A stretch of DNA of 64,000 bases from contig NZ_RZNJ01000006.1 of NCBI RefSeq assembly GCF_003994485.1, forward strand, positions 404 through 64,403, in the 5' to 3' direction. The notes beneath the pieces were generated by a model. That model was not told the DNA's origin, did no database searches, and saw nothing but the letters and a program-made list of their open reading frames with translations. Below, one piece after another: positions 1 through 9,147 of the stretch (position 1 is the stretch's first letter; the number at the start of each line of letters is the position of its first letter). A program made the translations under genes and the position numbers. This DNA comes from Arsenicitalea aurantiaca (GTDB lineage Bacteria > Pseudomonadota > Alphaproteobacteria > Rhizobiales > Devosiaceae).

Positions 1-263
1 GGCTGGCGCGCCTTGGCGCAGAGCCGCTCCACCCGCCCCGGCGTATCGTCGGCATTGAGCGTCGTCAGGTCGATCAGACTGATCGCCTTCAAAAGCCACG
101 CCAGCTGATGATCCTTCTTCACCCCCCGCCGCGAACCAATCGTCAAAGCCCGACGCTCAACCGCCGAACGGTTCACCAAAACCCCGCCAACCCAATCAAG
201 ATCAAGCCCAAAACCAGGATTGCGGGGGGTACTCGGCGCTCTGTCGAGGGTTTCGTGCTTCAT
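1..263 (-). CDS. deoC: Deoxyribose-phosphate aldolase DeoC, N-terminal part, cut by window edge
   Basis: Only the first 87 codons lie in the window; the gene continues past base 1. The translation contains LIDLTTLNADDTPGRVERL followed by CAKA, the N-terminal signature of class I deoxyribose-phosphate aldolases, which split 2-deoxyribose-5-phosphate into glyceraldehyde-3-phosphate and acetaldehyde. About 50 residues rich in Arg and Gly precede it, as in the longer DeoC forms. Two adjacent ATG codons (266 and 263) follow a GGGAGG ribosome-binding site; the second has the better spacing and was chosen. It lies 96 bp downstream of cdd on the same strand, after the nucleoside importer, so it fits the last step of deoxynucleoside use. 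The catalytic lysine is outside the window. Confidence 0.8.
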   Translation of the reverse strand, partial: MKHETLDRAPSTPRNPGFGLDLDWVGGVLVNRSAVERRALTIGSRRGVKKDHQLAWLLKAISLIDLTTLNADDTPGRVERLCAKARQ

Positions 264-359
264 CATTGCCTCCCTGGCGTCTTGTGCGCCATGACGTGTC
301 GCGCCGGGCCGGCGGCGCGTGATTGTCCCGGTGGGGACGGCGTTTCAGGCGACCCGGAC

Positions 360-764
360 CTAGCGTCCGAGAAACTCCGGGCCGAAAGAGTGCGGCAGGA
401 GTTCGGCGAGGGTCGACCGGAGCGGCTCACCATCCACGCCGTGCGAGACGACCGGGGTTTCGGGATCGGCGAACTCGCGTATCCGCTGCCGACAGCCGCC
501 ACAGGGCGTGACCGGGGCGGTCCCCGGACCGGTGACGTAGATGCGCAGGATGCGCCGGCCGCCGCCCGCGATCATCGCCGAAATCGCCGAGGCCTCGGCG
601 CAATTGCCCTGCGGGTAGGCGGCGTTCTCGACATTGCAGCCGGCATAGACCTGCCCGTCATCGGCGAGAATGGCGGCCCCGACCCCGAATCCCGAATAGG
701 GCGCGTAAGCGCGGGCGCGCATGGCCTCGGCCGCGGCGAGGAGTTCGGCGTCGGTGACCGTCAT
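360..764 (-). CDS. cdd: Cytidine deaminase
   Basis: The 134-residue product matches small homotetrameric cytidine deaminases, which convert cytidine and deoxycytidine to uridine and deoxyuridine in the cytoplasm. The zinc/catalytic motif is visible as CNVENAAYPQGNCAE (the Cys and catalytic Glu of the C-x-E type site, about residues 43-57), and the second zinc-binding pair is in PCGGCRQ. APYSGFGVGAA near residue 21 is the usual substrate-pocket segment. The ATG lies one base after the stop of the upstream permease gene, so it is clearly in the nucleoside transport operon. Length is normal and no key residue is missing. Confidence 0.95.
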   Translation of the reverse strand: MTVTDAELLAAAEAMRARAYAPYSGFGVGAAILADDGQVYAGCNVENAAYPQGNCAEASAISAMIAGGGRRILRIYVTGPGTAPVTPCGGCRQRIREFADPETPVVSHGVDGEPLRSTLAELLPHSFGPEFLGR

Positions 765-765
765 C

Positions 766-1734
766 TCAGCGCTCCTTCACATAAGGCGTGCCCGCCGCCT
801 TGGGCGCGACGGCCCGACCGATGAAGCCGGCCAGCAGGATGATGGTGAGCACGTAAGGCAGGGCCTGGATGGCCTGGGTCGGCACCTGTCCGATCCCCGG
901 CAGCGCGACGCCCTGGAGGCGGAATTGCAACGCATCGAGGAAGCCGAAGAGCAGGCAGGTGGCCAGCGCGGGCCACGGACGCCATTTTGCGAAGATGAGC
1001 GCGGCGAGCGCGATATAGCCGCGGCCGGCCGACATGTTGTTGGTGAAGCCCGCCGACTGGGCGATCGAGAGATAGGCGCCGCCAATGCCGACGAGGATTC
1101 CGGTGATGGCCAGCGCCTGGTAGCGCAGCAGCGTCACCGAAATGCCGGCGGTATCGAGCGCCTTGGGATTCTCGCCCACTGCGCGCAGGCGCAGGCCGAA
1201 CCGGGTGCGAAAGAGGACGAAAGCAGTGATCGGGACGATCAGGAACGCGATGTAAGAGAGGATCGAGTGCCCGGAGATCAGCTCATAATAGAAATAGCCG
1301 ATATAGGGCACGTCCTGCACTTCATTGGCAAAGGGCAGGGTGATCGTTGGGATGCGGGCGCCCGAGGGCAGTTGCGGGGTATTGCCGCCGCGGCCGAACC
1401 AGCTCTGCCCGAGGAAGGTTGCGAGGCCGGCCGCCAGAAAATTGAGCGCGACGCCGGAGATGATCTGATTGCCGCGCAAATTGATCGAGGCGAAGCCGTG
1501 AATGGCCGACATGCAGAGCGATACGCCGACCCCGGCAAAGAGCCCCGCCCAGGCCGATCCGGTGATCGCGGCGACGACCGCCGCGCCGAACGCGGCGCCC
1601 AGGAGCTTGCCTTCGAGCCCGATGTCCACGATGCCCGCGCGCTCCGAATAGAGCCCGGCGAGGCAGGCGAAGATCAGCGGGGTTGCGAGCCGCACCGTTG
1701 AATCGAGGACGAGGATGAGATCGACATAGGTCAT
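766..1734 (-). CDS. Nucleoside ABC transporter permease (second permease)
   Basis: This 322-residue, very hydrophobic protein with about eight to ten membrane segments belongs to the BPD_transp_2 (ribose/branched-chain type) permease family. SERAGIVDIGLEGKLL near the N-terminus is the typical start of the shorter permease in BMP-linked nucleoside importers (NupC/YufQ-like). Its ATG overlaps the stop of the preceding permease gene by four bases (ATGA), and it is followed after one base by cdd. With the partner permease it should form the heterodimeric inner-membrane channel. The nucleoside substrate is inferred from the BMP binding protein and from cdd/deoC; no residue in the permease itself proves it. 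Confidence 0.88.
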   Translation of the reverse strand: MTYVDLILVLDSTVRLATPLIFACLAGLYSERAGIVDIGLEGKLLGAAFGAAVVAAITGSAWAGLFAGVGVSLCMSAIHGFASINLRGNQIISGVALNFLAAGLATFLGQSWFGRGGNTPQLPSGARIPTITLPFANEVQDVPYIGYFYYELISGHSILSYIAFLIVPITAFVLFRTRFGLRLRAVGENPKALDTAGISVTLLRYQALAITGILVGIGGAYLSIAQSAGFTNNMSAGRGYIALAALIFAKWRPWPALATCLLFGFLDALQFRLQGVALPGIGQVPTQAIQALPYVLTIILLAGFIGRAVAPKAAGTPYVKER

Positions 1735-2834
1735 TCGGCGGGCCTCGCGACGGCGGGGGCGCGGCGCGCGAAGATGCGCTCGAGCGGCGGACGCAGCATT
1801 TCGCCCATGGCGCCGGTGAAGAGGATGACGAGGGCCTGGATGGTGACGATCATGTCGCGCGTGATGGCGGGCATGGAGAAGGCCAGTTCCTGCCCGCCCT
1901 GGTAGAGGGCGCCAAAGAGCAGCGCCGCCAGCGCCACGCCGATGGGGTGGGCGCGGCCCATGAAGGCGACGGCGATGCCCACGAACCCGGCCCCGGCCAT
2001 GAAGTTGAGGATCAGCCGGCCCTGGACGCCTGCGACCTCATTGAGGGCGACGAGGCCGGCAAGTCCGCCCGAGAGCGCCATGGTGATCATGATCAGCCGC
2101 GCATTGGAGATGCCAGCGTAATGGGCGGCGGTGGGGTTGAAGCCCAGGGCCCGCACCGCGTAGCCGAACTTGGTGCGCCAGATGAGGAACCAGACCCCGA
2201 ACAGCGCGGCAATGGCGAGGGGGAAGGTGAGATTGACCGGCGAATAGCCGAAGAAGGGAATGAACTCGCGCAATTGCGGGACGCGTGTCACCGCCTCGAT
2301 GCGGGCGCTCTCGTCGGCGCTGACGCCGGCGGGTTTCAGCACCCGGCTGATCAGATAGCTCATCAGCGAGGTGGCGATGAAATTGAAGAGGATGGTCGTG
2401 ATGACGACGTGGCTGCCGCGCTTGGCCTGCAGATAACCGGGGATGAAGGCCCAGAAGGCCCCGAACAGCGCGCCGGCGACCAGCATCAGCGGCATCATCA
2501 GCGCCCAATGGGTGCCGTTGAGCCAGAGCGCAACGAGGATGACACCGAGCCCGGCTATGTAGCCCTGCCCCTCCGCGCCGATATTGAAGAGCCCCGCGTG
2601 ATAGGCGAGCGAAACCGCGAGGCCCGCGAAGATGAAATTGGTGGTGTAGTAGAGCGTGTAGCCGAACCCGTCGCCATAGCCGAAGGCGCCGTAGAGCATG
2701 ATCTGGACGGCCTCGAGCGGGTTCTGCCCGACGAGCAGGACGACGATGCCGCCGATGAGGAAGGCAAGCGACACGTTGAGGACCGGCAGGAGGATCCTGT
2801 CGACCCAGGCCGGCAGGGGCACGCGCGCGCTCAT
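1731..2834 (-). CDS. Nucleoside ABC transporter permease (first permease)
   Basis: The 367-residue integral membrane protein is the longer permease of a BMP-type importer (NupB/YufP-like). It has an N-terminal anchor, a segment GLFNIGAEGQGYIAGLG characteristic of this branch of the BPD_transp_2 family, and a long cytoplasmic loop around residues 150-200. The start ATG overlaps the TGA of the ATPase gene and its own stop overlaps the next permease start, so the three genes are translationally coupled. It ends in a basic, Pro/Ala-rich cytoplasmic tail. Substrate specificity is inferred from the operon. Confidence 0.88.
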   Translation of the reverse strand: MSARVPLPAWVDRILLPVLNVSLAFLIGGIVVLLVGQNPLEAVQIMLYGAFGYGDGFGYTLYYTTNFIFAGLAVSLAYHAGLFNIGAEGQGYIAGLGVILVALWLNGTHWALMMPLMLVAGALFGAFWAFIPGYLQAKRGSHVVITTILFNFIATSLMSYLISRVLKPAGVSADESARIEAVTRVPQLREFIPFFGYSPVNLTFPLAIAALFGVWFLIWRTKFGYAVRALGFNPTAAHYAGISNARLIMITMALSGGLAGLVALNEVAGVQGRLILNFMAGAGFVGIAVAFMGRAHPIGVALAALLFGALYQGGQELAFSMPAITRDMIVTIQALVILFTGAMGEMLRPPLERIFARRAPAVARPAE

Positions 2835-4414
2835 TGGGCCGCTTCCTTGTTGTGGACGCCGGCCATCAGCAGGCCCAGTTCGCCCTCGTCCGCACTGGCC
2901 GGATCGGCCTCGCCGACGATCTCGCCATCGAAGATGACGAGGATGCGATCCGAGAGCGAGCGGATCTCGTCGAGCTCTACCGAGACGAGCAGGATGGCCT
3001 TGCCCGCATCGCGCATCTTGACGATCTGGTTGTGGATGAATTCGATGGCGCCGATGTCGACGCCGCGGGTCGGCTGGCCGACGATGAGGATGTCCGGGTC
3101 ACGCTCCATTTCGCGTGCGAGGACGATCTTCTGCTGGTTGCCGCCCGAGAAATTGGCCGTCTTCAGACGCGGGTTGGCGGGACGGATGTCGTATTGGGCG
3201 ATGCGGCCTTCGAACTCGCGGCGCGAGGCGCCGATGTCGAGCGCGAGCCCGCCGCCATAGCGCGGCTCGTCCTGATAGCCGAGAATGGAATTCTCCCAGG
3301 CCTCGAAATTCGTGACGAGGCCCATGCGCAGGCGGTCCTCGGGCACATGGGCGAGACCCTTCTGGCGCAGTTCGGCAGCGCCGGCCTCGCCATGGGTGGT
3401 GACCTCATGTCCATTGACGATGACGCGGCCTGCGACTGGCCGACGCATGCCGGCTATCGCCTCAAGAAGCTCGGACTGGCCATTGCCCGCAACGCCAGCA
3501 ATACCGACGATCTCGCCCGCTCGCACCGAGAACGACACGCCCTTGACGCGAATGACGCCGGCGTCGTCGGCGACGGTCAGATTTTCGACCGCGAGCTTCA
3601 CGTCGCCGGGGCGAGCCTCGTCCTTGTCGACGCGCAGCAGAACGCGCCGTCCGACCATCAACTCCGCGAGCGCTTCGGGCGAGGTTTCCGACGTCGGGAC
3701 CGTCGCGACCATCCGCCCCTGCCGCATGACCGAGACCGCGTCGGTGATCGCCATGATCTCGCGCAGCTTGTGGGTGATGAGGATGATCGTCTTGCCCTCG
3801 TTGCGCAGGGTCGCGAGGACGCGGAAGAGGTGGTCGGCCTCGGCCGGTGTCAGAACACCGGTCGGCTCGTCGAGGATGAGGATGTCGGCGCCCCGGTAGA
3901 GCGCCTTGAGGATTTCGACGCGCTGCTGCTGGCCGACCGAAAGGTCCTCGATGAGCGTGTCGGGTGACACTTCGAGCCCGTAGTCCCGGGCGAGCCGCTG
4001 CAACTCCGAACGCGCCTTGGAGAGGCTGCGGCCCAGAAGGGCGCTGCCTTCGGCACCAAGCACGACATTCTCGAGCACGGTGAAATTGTCCACCAGCATG
4101 AAGTGCTGGTGGACCATGCCGATGCCGAGCGAGAGGGCATCGGAGGAGTTTGAAATCGAAACGGTCTTGCCGTTGACGAGAATGTCGCCGCTATCGGCAG
4201 TGTAGAAGCCGTAGAGGATCGACATGAGCGTCGACTTGCCGGCACCGTTCTCCCCGACAATGCCGTGAACCGTGCCCTTTTGGACGCTGAGGTCAATATC
4301 ACGATTGGCGTGGACCGGGCCGAAGCTCTTGTTGATCGCCCGCAATTCGATGGCCGGAGCGGAAGCAGCGGCCCCTTGGGGCCGCTGCGCATCTGGATGG
4401 TTCACACGCTCCAT
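2831..4414 (-). CDS. Nucleoside ABC transporter ATP-binding protein, two fused nucleotide-binding domains
   Basis: The 527-residue protein carries two ABC ATPase domains in tandem, as in RbsA/MglA-type importers. The first has a full Walker A (GENGAGKST, about residue 56), signature LSVGQQQRVEILKAL and Walker B ILILDEPT. The second has a divergent Walker A (GVAGNGQSE) and signature FSGGNQQKIVLAREM, the usual asymmetry of this family in which one site is degenerate. It energises the two membrane partners encoded just downstream. It starts 15 bp after the binding-protein gene and overlaps the first permease gene by four bases. Confidence 0.93.
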   Translation of the reverse strand: MERVNHPDAQRPQGAAASAPAIELRAINKSFGPVHANRDIDLSVQKGTVHGIVGENGAGKSTLMSILYGFYTADSGDILVNGKTVSISNSSDALSLGIGMVHQHFMLVDNFTVLENVVLGAEGSALLGRSLSKARSELQRLARDYGLEVSPDTLIEDLSVGQQQRVEILKALYRGADILILDEPTGVLTPAEADHLFRVLATLRNEGKTIILITHKLREIMAITDAVSVMRQGRMVATVPTSETSPEALAELMVGRRVLLRVDKDEARPGDVKLAVENLTVADDAGVIRVKGVSFSVRAGEIVGIAGVAGNGQSELLEAIAGMRRPVAGRVIVNGHEVTTHGEAGAAELRQKGLAHVPEDRLRMGLVTNFEAWENSILGYQDEPRYGGGLALDIGASRREFEGRIAQYDIRPANPRLKTANFSGGNQQKIVLAREMERDPDILIVGQPTRGVDIGAIEFIHNQIVKMRDAGKAILLVSVELDEIRSLSDRILVIFDGEIVGEADPASADEGELGLLMAGVHNKEAAQ

Positions 4415-4429
4415 CTGGACCGGAAACGG

Positions 4430-5437
4430 TCAGACGGGGCAGGAATTGTCGGTACGGAAATCGTGCACGACGATTTCGCCCGACGTGATCTTGGCGGTTG
4501 CTTCGTCCACGGCCGCACGCATCTCGTCGGTGATCAGCGCCTCGTTGTGCTCGTCGAACGCGGGACCGACGCCCTCTTCGGCGACGCCGAGGGTGATGAT
4601 CTCATTGGTCCAGTTGCCGTCCTCGAAATCCTTGAAGGCGTTGTAGGTGGCAACGTCGACACGCTTCAGCATCGAGGTCAGCACATTGCCCGGATGGAGG
4701 TGGTTCTGGTTGGAATCGACACCGATCCCGAGCTTGTCGGCATCGGCCACCGCCTGCAGCACGCCCTGGCCCGCGCCACCGGCGACCTGGAAGATCACGT
4801 CCGCGCCACGATCCAGCTGGGACTGGGCGACTTCGGCGCCACCGCCGGGATTGTTGAAGGCATCAAAGCCCGAGCCGATATAGGTGTCGAGGATCTCGAT
4901 GTCGGGATTGACGGACTTTGCGCCCTGCTTGTAGCCGCAGGCAAAAGCATTGAGGAGCGCGAAGTCGAAGGCGGGCACGACACCGATTGTGCCGGTCTCG
5001 CTGGCCATGGCCGCAAGGATACCGACGAGGTAGGAGCCTTCATGCTCCTTGAACACGATCGAGCGCACATTGGGCAGATCGACGACCGCATCGATGATCG
5101 CGAAATTGGTGTCGGGGAACTCAGCGGCGACGGTGCGGATCGTGGTTTCCCAGTTGAAGCCGGGCACCAGGATCGGATTGGCGCCGCGCTGGGCGAACTG
5201 ACGCATGGCCTGCTCGCGCTGCGCGTCCGTCGTGATTTCGAACTCGCCGAAGCCGATGCCGGTCTCCTCGCTGAAACGCTGGGCGCCGTTGAAGGTGCTC
5301 TCGTTGAACGAGGCGTCGAACTTGCCGCCACCGTCATAGAGAACGGCGGGATCGGCGAGTGCGGTCCCGGCCATCAGCGCCGCCATGCCGGCCCCGGCGG
5401 CCAGCGCAATGGCAGAGCGTGTGAAGGTCTTAGTCAT
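4430..5437 (-). CDS. BMP/PnrA-family nucleoside-binding periplasmic protein
   Basis: The 335-residue protein belongs to the Bmp (basic membrane protein/PnrA) solute-binding family, which captures purine or pyrimidine nucleosides for ABC importers. A signal peptide of about 25 residues ends at TALA before DPAVLYDGGGKFDASFNE, the family's first ligand-binding stretch. There is no lipobox cysteine, so it is soluble rather than a lipoprotein, unlike the spirochaete prototypes. The start at 5437 follows a GGGAGA ribosome-binding site; an upstream in-frame extension exists but would bury the signal peptide. It is the first gene of the operon running to cdd and deoC. Confidence 0.92.
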   Translation of the reverse strand: MTKTFTRSAIALAAGAGMAALMAGTALADPAVLYDGGGKFDASFNESTFNGAQRFSEETGIGFGEFEITTDAQREQAMRQFAQRGANPILVPGFNWETTIRTVAAEFPDTNFAIIDAVVDLPNVRSIVFKEHEGSYLVGILAAMASETGTIGVVPAFDFALLNAFACGYKQGAKSVNPDIEILDTYIGSGFDAFNNPGGGAEVAQSQLDRGADVIFQVAGGAGQGVLQAVADADKLGIGVDSNQNHLHPGNVLTSMLKRVDVATYNAFKDFEDGNWTNEIITLGVAEEGVGPAFDEHNEALITDEMRAAVDEATAKITSGEIVVHDFRTDNSCPV

Positions 5438-5501
5438 CGGAAGTCTCCCTGGTTCGCGCGGGCGGCGCAACACGCGCCTCACTGGCCCAAGCGTTGGCTC
5501 G

Positions 5502-5531
5502 AATACAATCGTGCAAAAGGGCTTACGGCAA
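5502..5531 (-). promoter_or_regulatory. Possible promoter of the nucleoside importer operon
   Basis: Read on the minus strand, TTGCCG and TGTATT are separated by 18 bp, ending about 65 bp before the binding-protein start. The match to a sigma-70 type promoter is only fair. A short inverted pair ACCAA/TTGGT lies just upstream and could be an operator, but it is weak. Confidence 0.3.
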
Positions 5532-5560
5532 GAGGGCATCACCAACTTTTTTCCGTTTGG

Positions 5561-6202
5561 TCAAAAATCCGGCGCGCTGCCCAATTGGTGCACCGGACCG
5601 CCGGCGGCCTCGGCATCGGCCCGGTCGTGGGTGACGAGAAGGACGGGAAGCCGCCGCGCCTTCGCATGGTGGAATACTGCTTCGCGCACGGATCTGCGAA
5701 GGGGTGCGTCGAGCCGCGAGAAGGGTTCATCGAGGAGCAGCGCCCGCGGCTCGGCCAGAAGCGTGCGCATCAGGGCGACGCGGGCGCGCTCGCCTCCCGA
5801 GAGAATGGTGGGATCGGCCCTCTCCCGCCCGGCAAGGCCTACACTTTCCAGCGCCTCGTCTATCCGCGCCCGACGTTCGGCGCGCGAGAGGCCGGCGGGC
5901 AGTGCGAGCCCGAGATTCTGCCCGACCGAAAAATGGGGAAAAAGTAGCGCGTCCTGAAAAAGGACGCCGATGCGCCGCATCTGGGGCGGATGCCCCGTCA
6001 GGTCCCTGCCCTCGAGAACGACCCGGCCGCCGACCTTCATCGCCTCGGGCGTTAGACCGGCGATGGCCGCGATGAGGCTCGACTTGCCCGCACCCGACGG
6101 CCCCATGACAGTAAGGATCTGGCCGGGGGCAATCACTGCATCCATGCGCAGCAATTGGCGCCCTTCGAGCACAAGCGACAGATCTTCGAGAACGAGACTC
6201 AC
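5561..6202 (-). CDS. ynjD: YnjD-type ABC transporter ATP-binding protein
   Basis: A single ABC ATPase domain of 213 residues: Walker A GPSGAGKSS near residue 34, signature LSGGERARVALMRTLL and Walker B ALLLDEPFSRLD, with the switch histidine in VTHDRADAE. It starts with GTG, overlapping the permease stop as GTGA. The gene order (binding protein, one fused permease of about 560 residues, short ATPase) and the sizes match E. coli YnjB-YnjC-YnjD better than ThiB-ThiP-ThiQ, although the two systems are related. The substrate is unknown. I assign the symbol by family and context only. Confidence 0.72.
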   Translation of the reverse strand: MSLVLEDLSLVLEGRQLLRMDAVIAPGQILTVMGPSGAGKSSLIAAIAGLTPEAMKVGGRVVLEGRDLTGHPPQMRRIGVLFQDALLFPHFSVGQNLGLALPAGLSRAERRARIDEALESVGLAGRERADPTILSGGERARVALMRTLLAEPRALLLDEPFSRLDAPLRRSVREAVFHHAKARRLPVLLVTHDRADAEAAGGPVHQLGSAPDF

Positions 6203-7887
6203 CGCGCCACACCCTCCACAAGGCCACGGCGACGGGTTCGCGCAAGGGCCAGCAGCAGGAGCGGCGGCAGGAAGGCGAGGAAGGCAAGCAAGGTCTGGGC
6301 GAAGCCATAGGCGCCGATCAGCCGCCTGTCCCCGCCACTCGCCAGGCTGACGGCATCGGTCGTAATGGTCGTGATCCGGCCGGCCCCGATCATCTGGGTG
6401 GGCAGGTATTGGGCGACCGATACGGCAAAGCCGAGGCCGAAGGCGGTGAGGATCGGGAGCACGAGCATGGGCAATTTGACGAGGGTGAAGGCAGCCGCGG
6501 GCGAGCGCCCGAGAGTGAGCGCGAGATCGGTGTTGCGCCGGTCAAAGCGCGGCCAGTATCCCGCCAGCGTCAGATAGACATAAGGGAAGACGAAGACGAA
6601 GTGGATGGCGACGACGGAGGCGAGGGTGCCATCGAGCCCGGGCCCGATCAGGAGGAGTGAGAGCCCGGCGAGGAGCGTCACCTGCGGCACGAGGATCGGG
6701 AGGGTGAAAAGCCAGAGGAAGCCCGAGAATGGTTGTCGCCCGGCGCGGTCGCCGGCCTCGAGCACGGCAATGGCGAGCGCGCTCGAGGCCGTCGTGGCGA
6801 GGAGACCGATCATCGTCGCCGTTCCGAGCCCGGCGGCGATGGCGGGCCACTGGGCCTGCCAGACGCCGAGGCTGAGGGCCTGGGGAAATGCATCGGGGAA
6901 GCGCCATCCGGAGGCGATGGACCAGAGTAGCAAGACGACGATCCCGGCAAGCGAAAGAGCCGCGAGAAGGCCTACGCCGGCCAGTGCCGACCAGCGCAGC
7001 GCGATCTCGCCGAGGCCGCGCCGGCCGGAGCCGGCCGACGAAGCGAAGATACGCGCGCAAAGACCCTCCCCCAGCCGCCACAGGAGGAGGCTGCAGAGCG
7101 TGATGCCCAGTTGGAGGAGCGAGGCCGCCGCCGCAACGGGGCGCATGGCGAGATCGGGATCGTTGACGAGCGTCAGTATGCGCACGGCCAGCGTGGGGGG
7201 CGTGTTGGGCCCGAGGATCAGCGCCAGATCGACGACGGCACCCGAAAAGGCGATCACCGCATAGACCGGCAGCCGGATCGCGCCATAGAGCGCCGGGAAG
7301 ACGGACAGGAAAAAGCCGCGCACACGCCCATAACCGAGGCTCGCCATCACGGCCATGCGCGCGGGCGCATCGGCCTGGGGCAGTGCAGCAAGCGCGACGA
7401 GAAAGAGGAACGGCACCTCCTTGAGGACGAGCCCGAACAGGAGCGACAGCCCCGCCGGATCGTTGAGGATCAGCCAGTCCGGCGGCCGCGACAGGCCGGT
7501 GAGTTCGGGTGAGACGAGGCGTAGCAGCAGGCCCGAGGGTGCGATCAGGAAAGCAAGGCCAAAGCCAGCCGCAGCATGGGGGATGGCGAGGATCGGCGCC
7601 ATCAGCGCGGAGAGCCCCCGAAAAAAGCGCGTGCCGAGCCAACCGGCAAAAAAGAGAGCAACGAGGCCGAGCGAGAGGAAGGCAGCCGCCGGGCCGATCC
7701 ACAGCGAGAGCATGGTCGAGTGCTGAAGGCCGGGCAGGGCCAGTGCGGCCTCGAACGCCTCGGTCGACACCAGGCCATCGCCGAGCTGGAGGCCAAAGGC
7801 GGAAGCCAGAATGCCGAGGAAGCCCAGGCCGATCGGAACGATCAGGAGCGCAAGGGCAAGAGGCGGGGCAAACCGCAGCATGGCCAT
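6199..7887 (-). CDS. ynjC: YnjC-type fused ABC transporter permease
   Basis: The 562-residue protein contains two copies of the MetI-like permease fold with about twelve membrane segments in total. The two cytoplasmic EAA-like loops are around MASLGYGRVRGFFLSVF and LTLGRSPAAAFTLVKLP. Such a fused, iron/thiamine/spermidine-type permease works without a second permease partner. The start chosen is the first of two in-frame ATG codons (7887 and 7881), 10 bp after the stop of the binding-protein gene; no strong ribosome-binding site is visible, so coupling is likely. A much longer upstream extension runs through the binding-protein gene and is rejected. Confidence 0.78.
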   Translation of the reverse strand: MAMLRFAPPLALALLIVPIGLGFLGILASAFGLQLGDGLVSTEAFEAALALPGLQHSTMLSLWIGPAAAFLSLGLVALFFAGWLGTRFFRGLSALMAPILAIPHAAAGFGLAFLIAPSGLLLRLVSPELTGLSRPPDWLILNDPAGLSLLFGLVLKEVPFLFLVALAALPQADAPARMAVMASLGYGRVRGFFLSVFPALYGAIRLPVYAVIAFSGAVVDLALILGPNTPPTLAVRILTLVNDPDLAMRPVAAAASLLQLGITLCSLLLWRLGEGLCARIFASSAGSGRRGLGEIALRWSALAGVGLLAALSLAGIVVLLLWSIASGWRFPDAFPQALSLGVWQAQWPAIAAGLGTATMIGLLATTASSALAIAVLEAGDRAGRQPFSGFLWLFTLPILVPQVTLLAGLSLLLIGPGLDGTLASVVAIHFVFVFPYVYLTLAGYWPRFDRRNTDLALTLGRSPAAAFTLVKLPMLVLPILTAFGLGFAVSVAQYLPTQMIGAGRITTITTDAVSLASGGDRRLIGAYGFAQTLLAFLAFLPPLLLLALARTRRRGLVEGVAR

Positions 7888-7897
7888 GGATTGGGGG

Positions 7898-9097
7898 TCA
7901 GCCCCCGGCGCCGTAGCGGGCAAGCCAGCCGCGCTCGATGGCCTCGGTCCAGGCCGGATGGGGTTCGGGCAGAAGCGCGCCACGCGCTTCAGGGGCGAGG
8001 GTCGCTGGCCCAGTCTCGAGTGCGTCAAAGAGGGCCCGGCCGTCGGCGTCGAGACGGCCGATGTCGAGGACTGTGGGGTCGCCCCAGACCGTTTCATCGG
8101 CCTTGCGCGCCTGTGCCTCCGGAGACAGCAGAAAGTCGGCCACAACCATCGCTGCCTCGGGTGCGCTCGCATTGACGGGAATGGCGAGGAAATGCGCATT
8201 GCCGATGCTGCCATAATCGAGCACGAAACTGCGCACGGAGGCAGGCAGCAGGCCTTCGGCAATGGCCGAAGACGCCTCGCCGGGGTTAAAGGTCATGGCA
8301 ATGTCGATCTCATCGTCTGCAAGGAGCGTCTTGATCTGGGTGACGCCCGACGCAAACACGCGGCCGGACCGCCAGAGATCGGGGTGCACACCATCGAGCC
8401 ACGCCCACAGGGGAGCCAGAACGGCGTCGGCGTCGTCCGGCGGCGGCGCTGCGAAATCGGTTTCTGCGGGCAGGAGCCCGAGCGCGAGTTGCTTCAGAAA
8501 CGTCGTGCCGATGAAATCGGGCGGCGCGGCATAGGTGAAACGCCCGGGGTTGTCGCCGATCCACGCCGCCAGATCCTCGAGGGTGCGCGGGGGTTCCGGC
8601 AGGATCGCCTCGTCGTGATAGAAGGTCAGTTGAGCTAGGCCCCAAGGGCTTTCCCTGCCCTCGACGGAGACGGTGAAATCCTCGGTCAGGACCCGATTGT
8701 CCGGATCGAGAAAGCGGGCATTGGGGAGCGACAGCGCCCAAGGTTCGCCGCGCAGCAGGCCCTCGCTGACCATGGCGGCAAAATTTTCGCCATTGATCCA
8801 TATGAGATCGACCGCTCCGCCCGTCTCGCGACCCGCCGTCTTCTCGGCAAGCACGCGGCCGACGCTTTCGGCGATGTCCCCGACCCCGACGCGGACGAGG
8901 GTGATGTCGTGATCGCGGGCAAGACGTTCGGCGGCCCAGTCGATATAGGCGTTGATGCTCGGGGAACCGCCCCAGCCGTGGAAGTAGACCGTATCGCCCC
9001 GGGCCGCCGACGCGATCTCAGACCAGTCCGTGGGCTGGGCCTGCGCTGCGGCACCCCCCATGACGAGCAGGAACGTGGCGAAGGCGGCTCTGAGCAT
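7898..9097 (-). CDS. ynjB: YnjB-type periplasmic substrate-binding protein
   Basis: The 399-residue product has a 20-residue signal peptide (cleavage after AAAQA) and a type II solute-binding fold. Near the mature N-terminus it has FHGWGGSPSINAYIDW, the stretch typical of the YnjB branch, whereas ThiB proteins are shorter (about 330 residues). VDLIWINGENF and YAAPPDFIGTTFLKQ are further family-like segments. A GGGGAGA ribosome-binding site precedes the ATG. No thiamine-pyrophosphate riboswitch is visible upstream, which argues against a thiamine transporter. It is the first gene of a three-gene operon. Ligand unknown. Confidence 0.75.
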   Translation of the reverse strand: MLRAAFATFLLVMGGAAAQAQPTDWSEIASAARGDTVYFHGWGGSPSINAYIDWAAERLARDHDITLVRVGVGDIAESVGRVLAEKTAGRETGGAVDLIWINGENFAAMVSEGLLRGEPWALSLPNARFLDPDNRVLTEDFTVSVEGRESPWGLAQLTFYHDEAILPEPPRTLEDLAAWIGDNPGRFTYAAPPDFIGTTFLKQLALGLLPAETDFAAPPPDDADAVLAPLWAWLDGVHPDLWRSGRVFASGVTQIKTLLADDEIDIAMTFNPGEASSAIAEGLLPASVRSFVLDYGSIGNAHFLAIPVNASAPEAAMVVADFLLSPEAQARKADETVWGDPTVLDIGRLDADGRALFDALETGPATLAPEARGALLPEPHPAWTEAIERGWLARYGAGG

Positions 9098-9147
9098 TGA
9101 CGGTCTCCCCGATTGGCGCGGAAGAGAGACCGCCCGGCCTTGTCAGG

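Noticed and set aside
5561-9097. Thiamine transporter thiBPQ
   Set aside because: The binding protein is longer than ThiB and carries the YnjB-like WGGSPSIN segment; the TPP riboswitch is missing. Kept as a YnjBCD type.
9098-9147. TPP riboswitch upstream of the YnjB-like gene
   Set aside because: No THI-box elements (CTGAGA, ACCTGATCTGG-like) are present in the leader.
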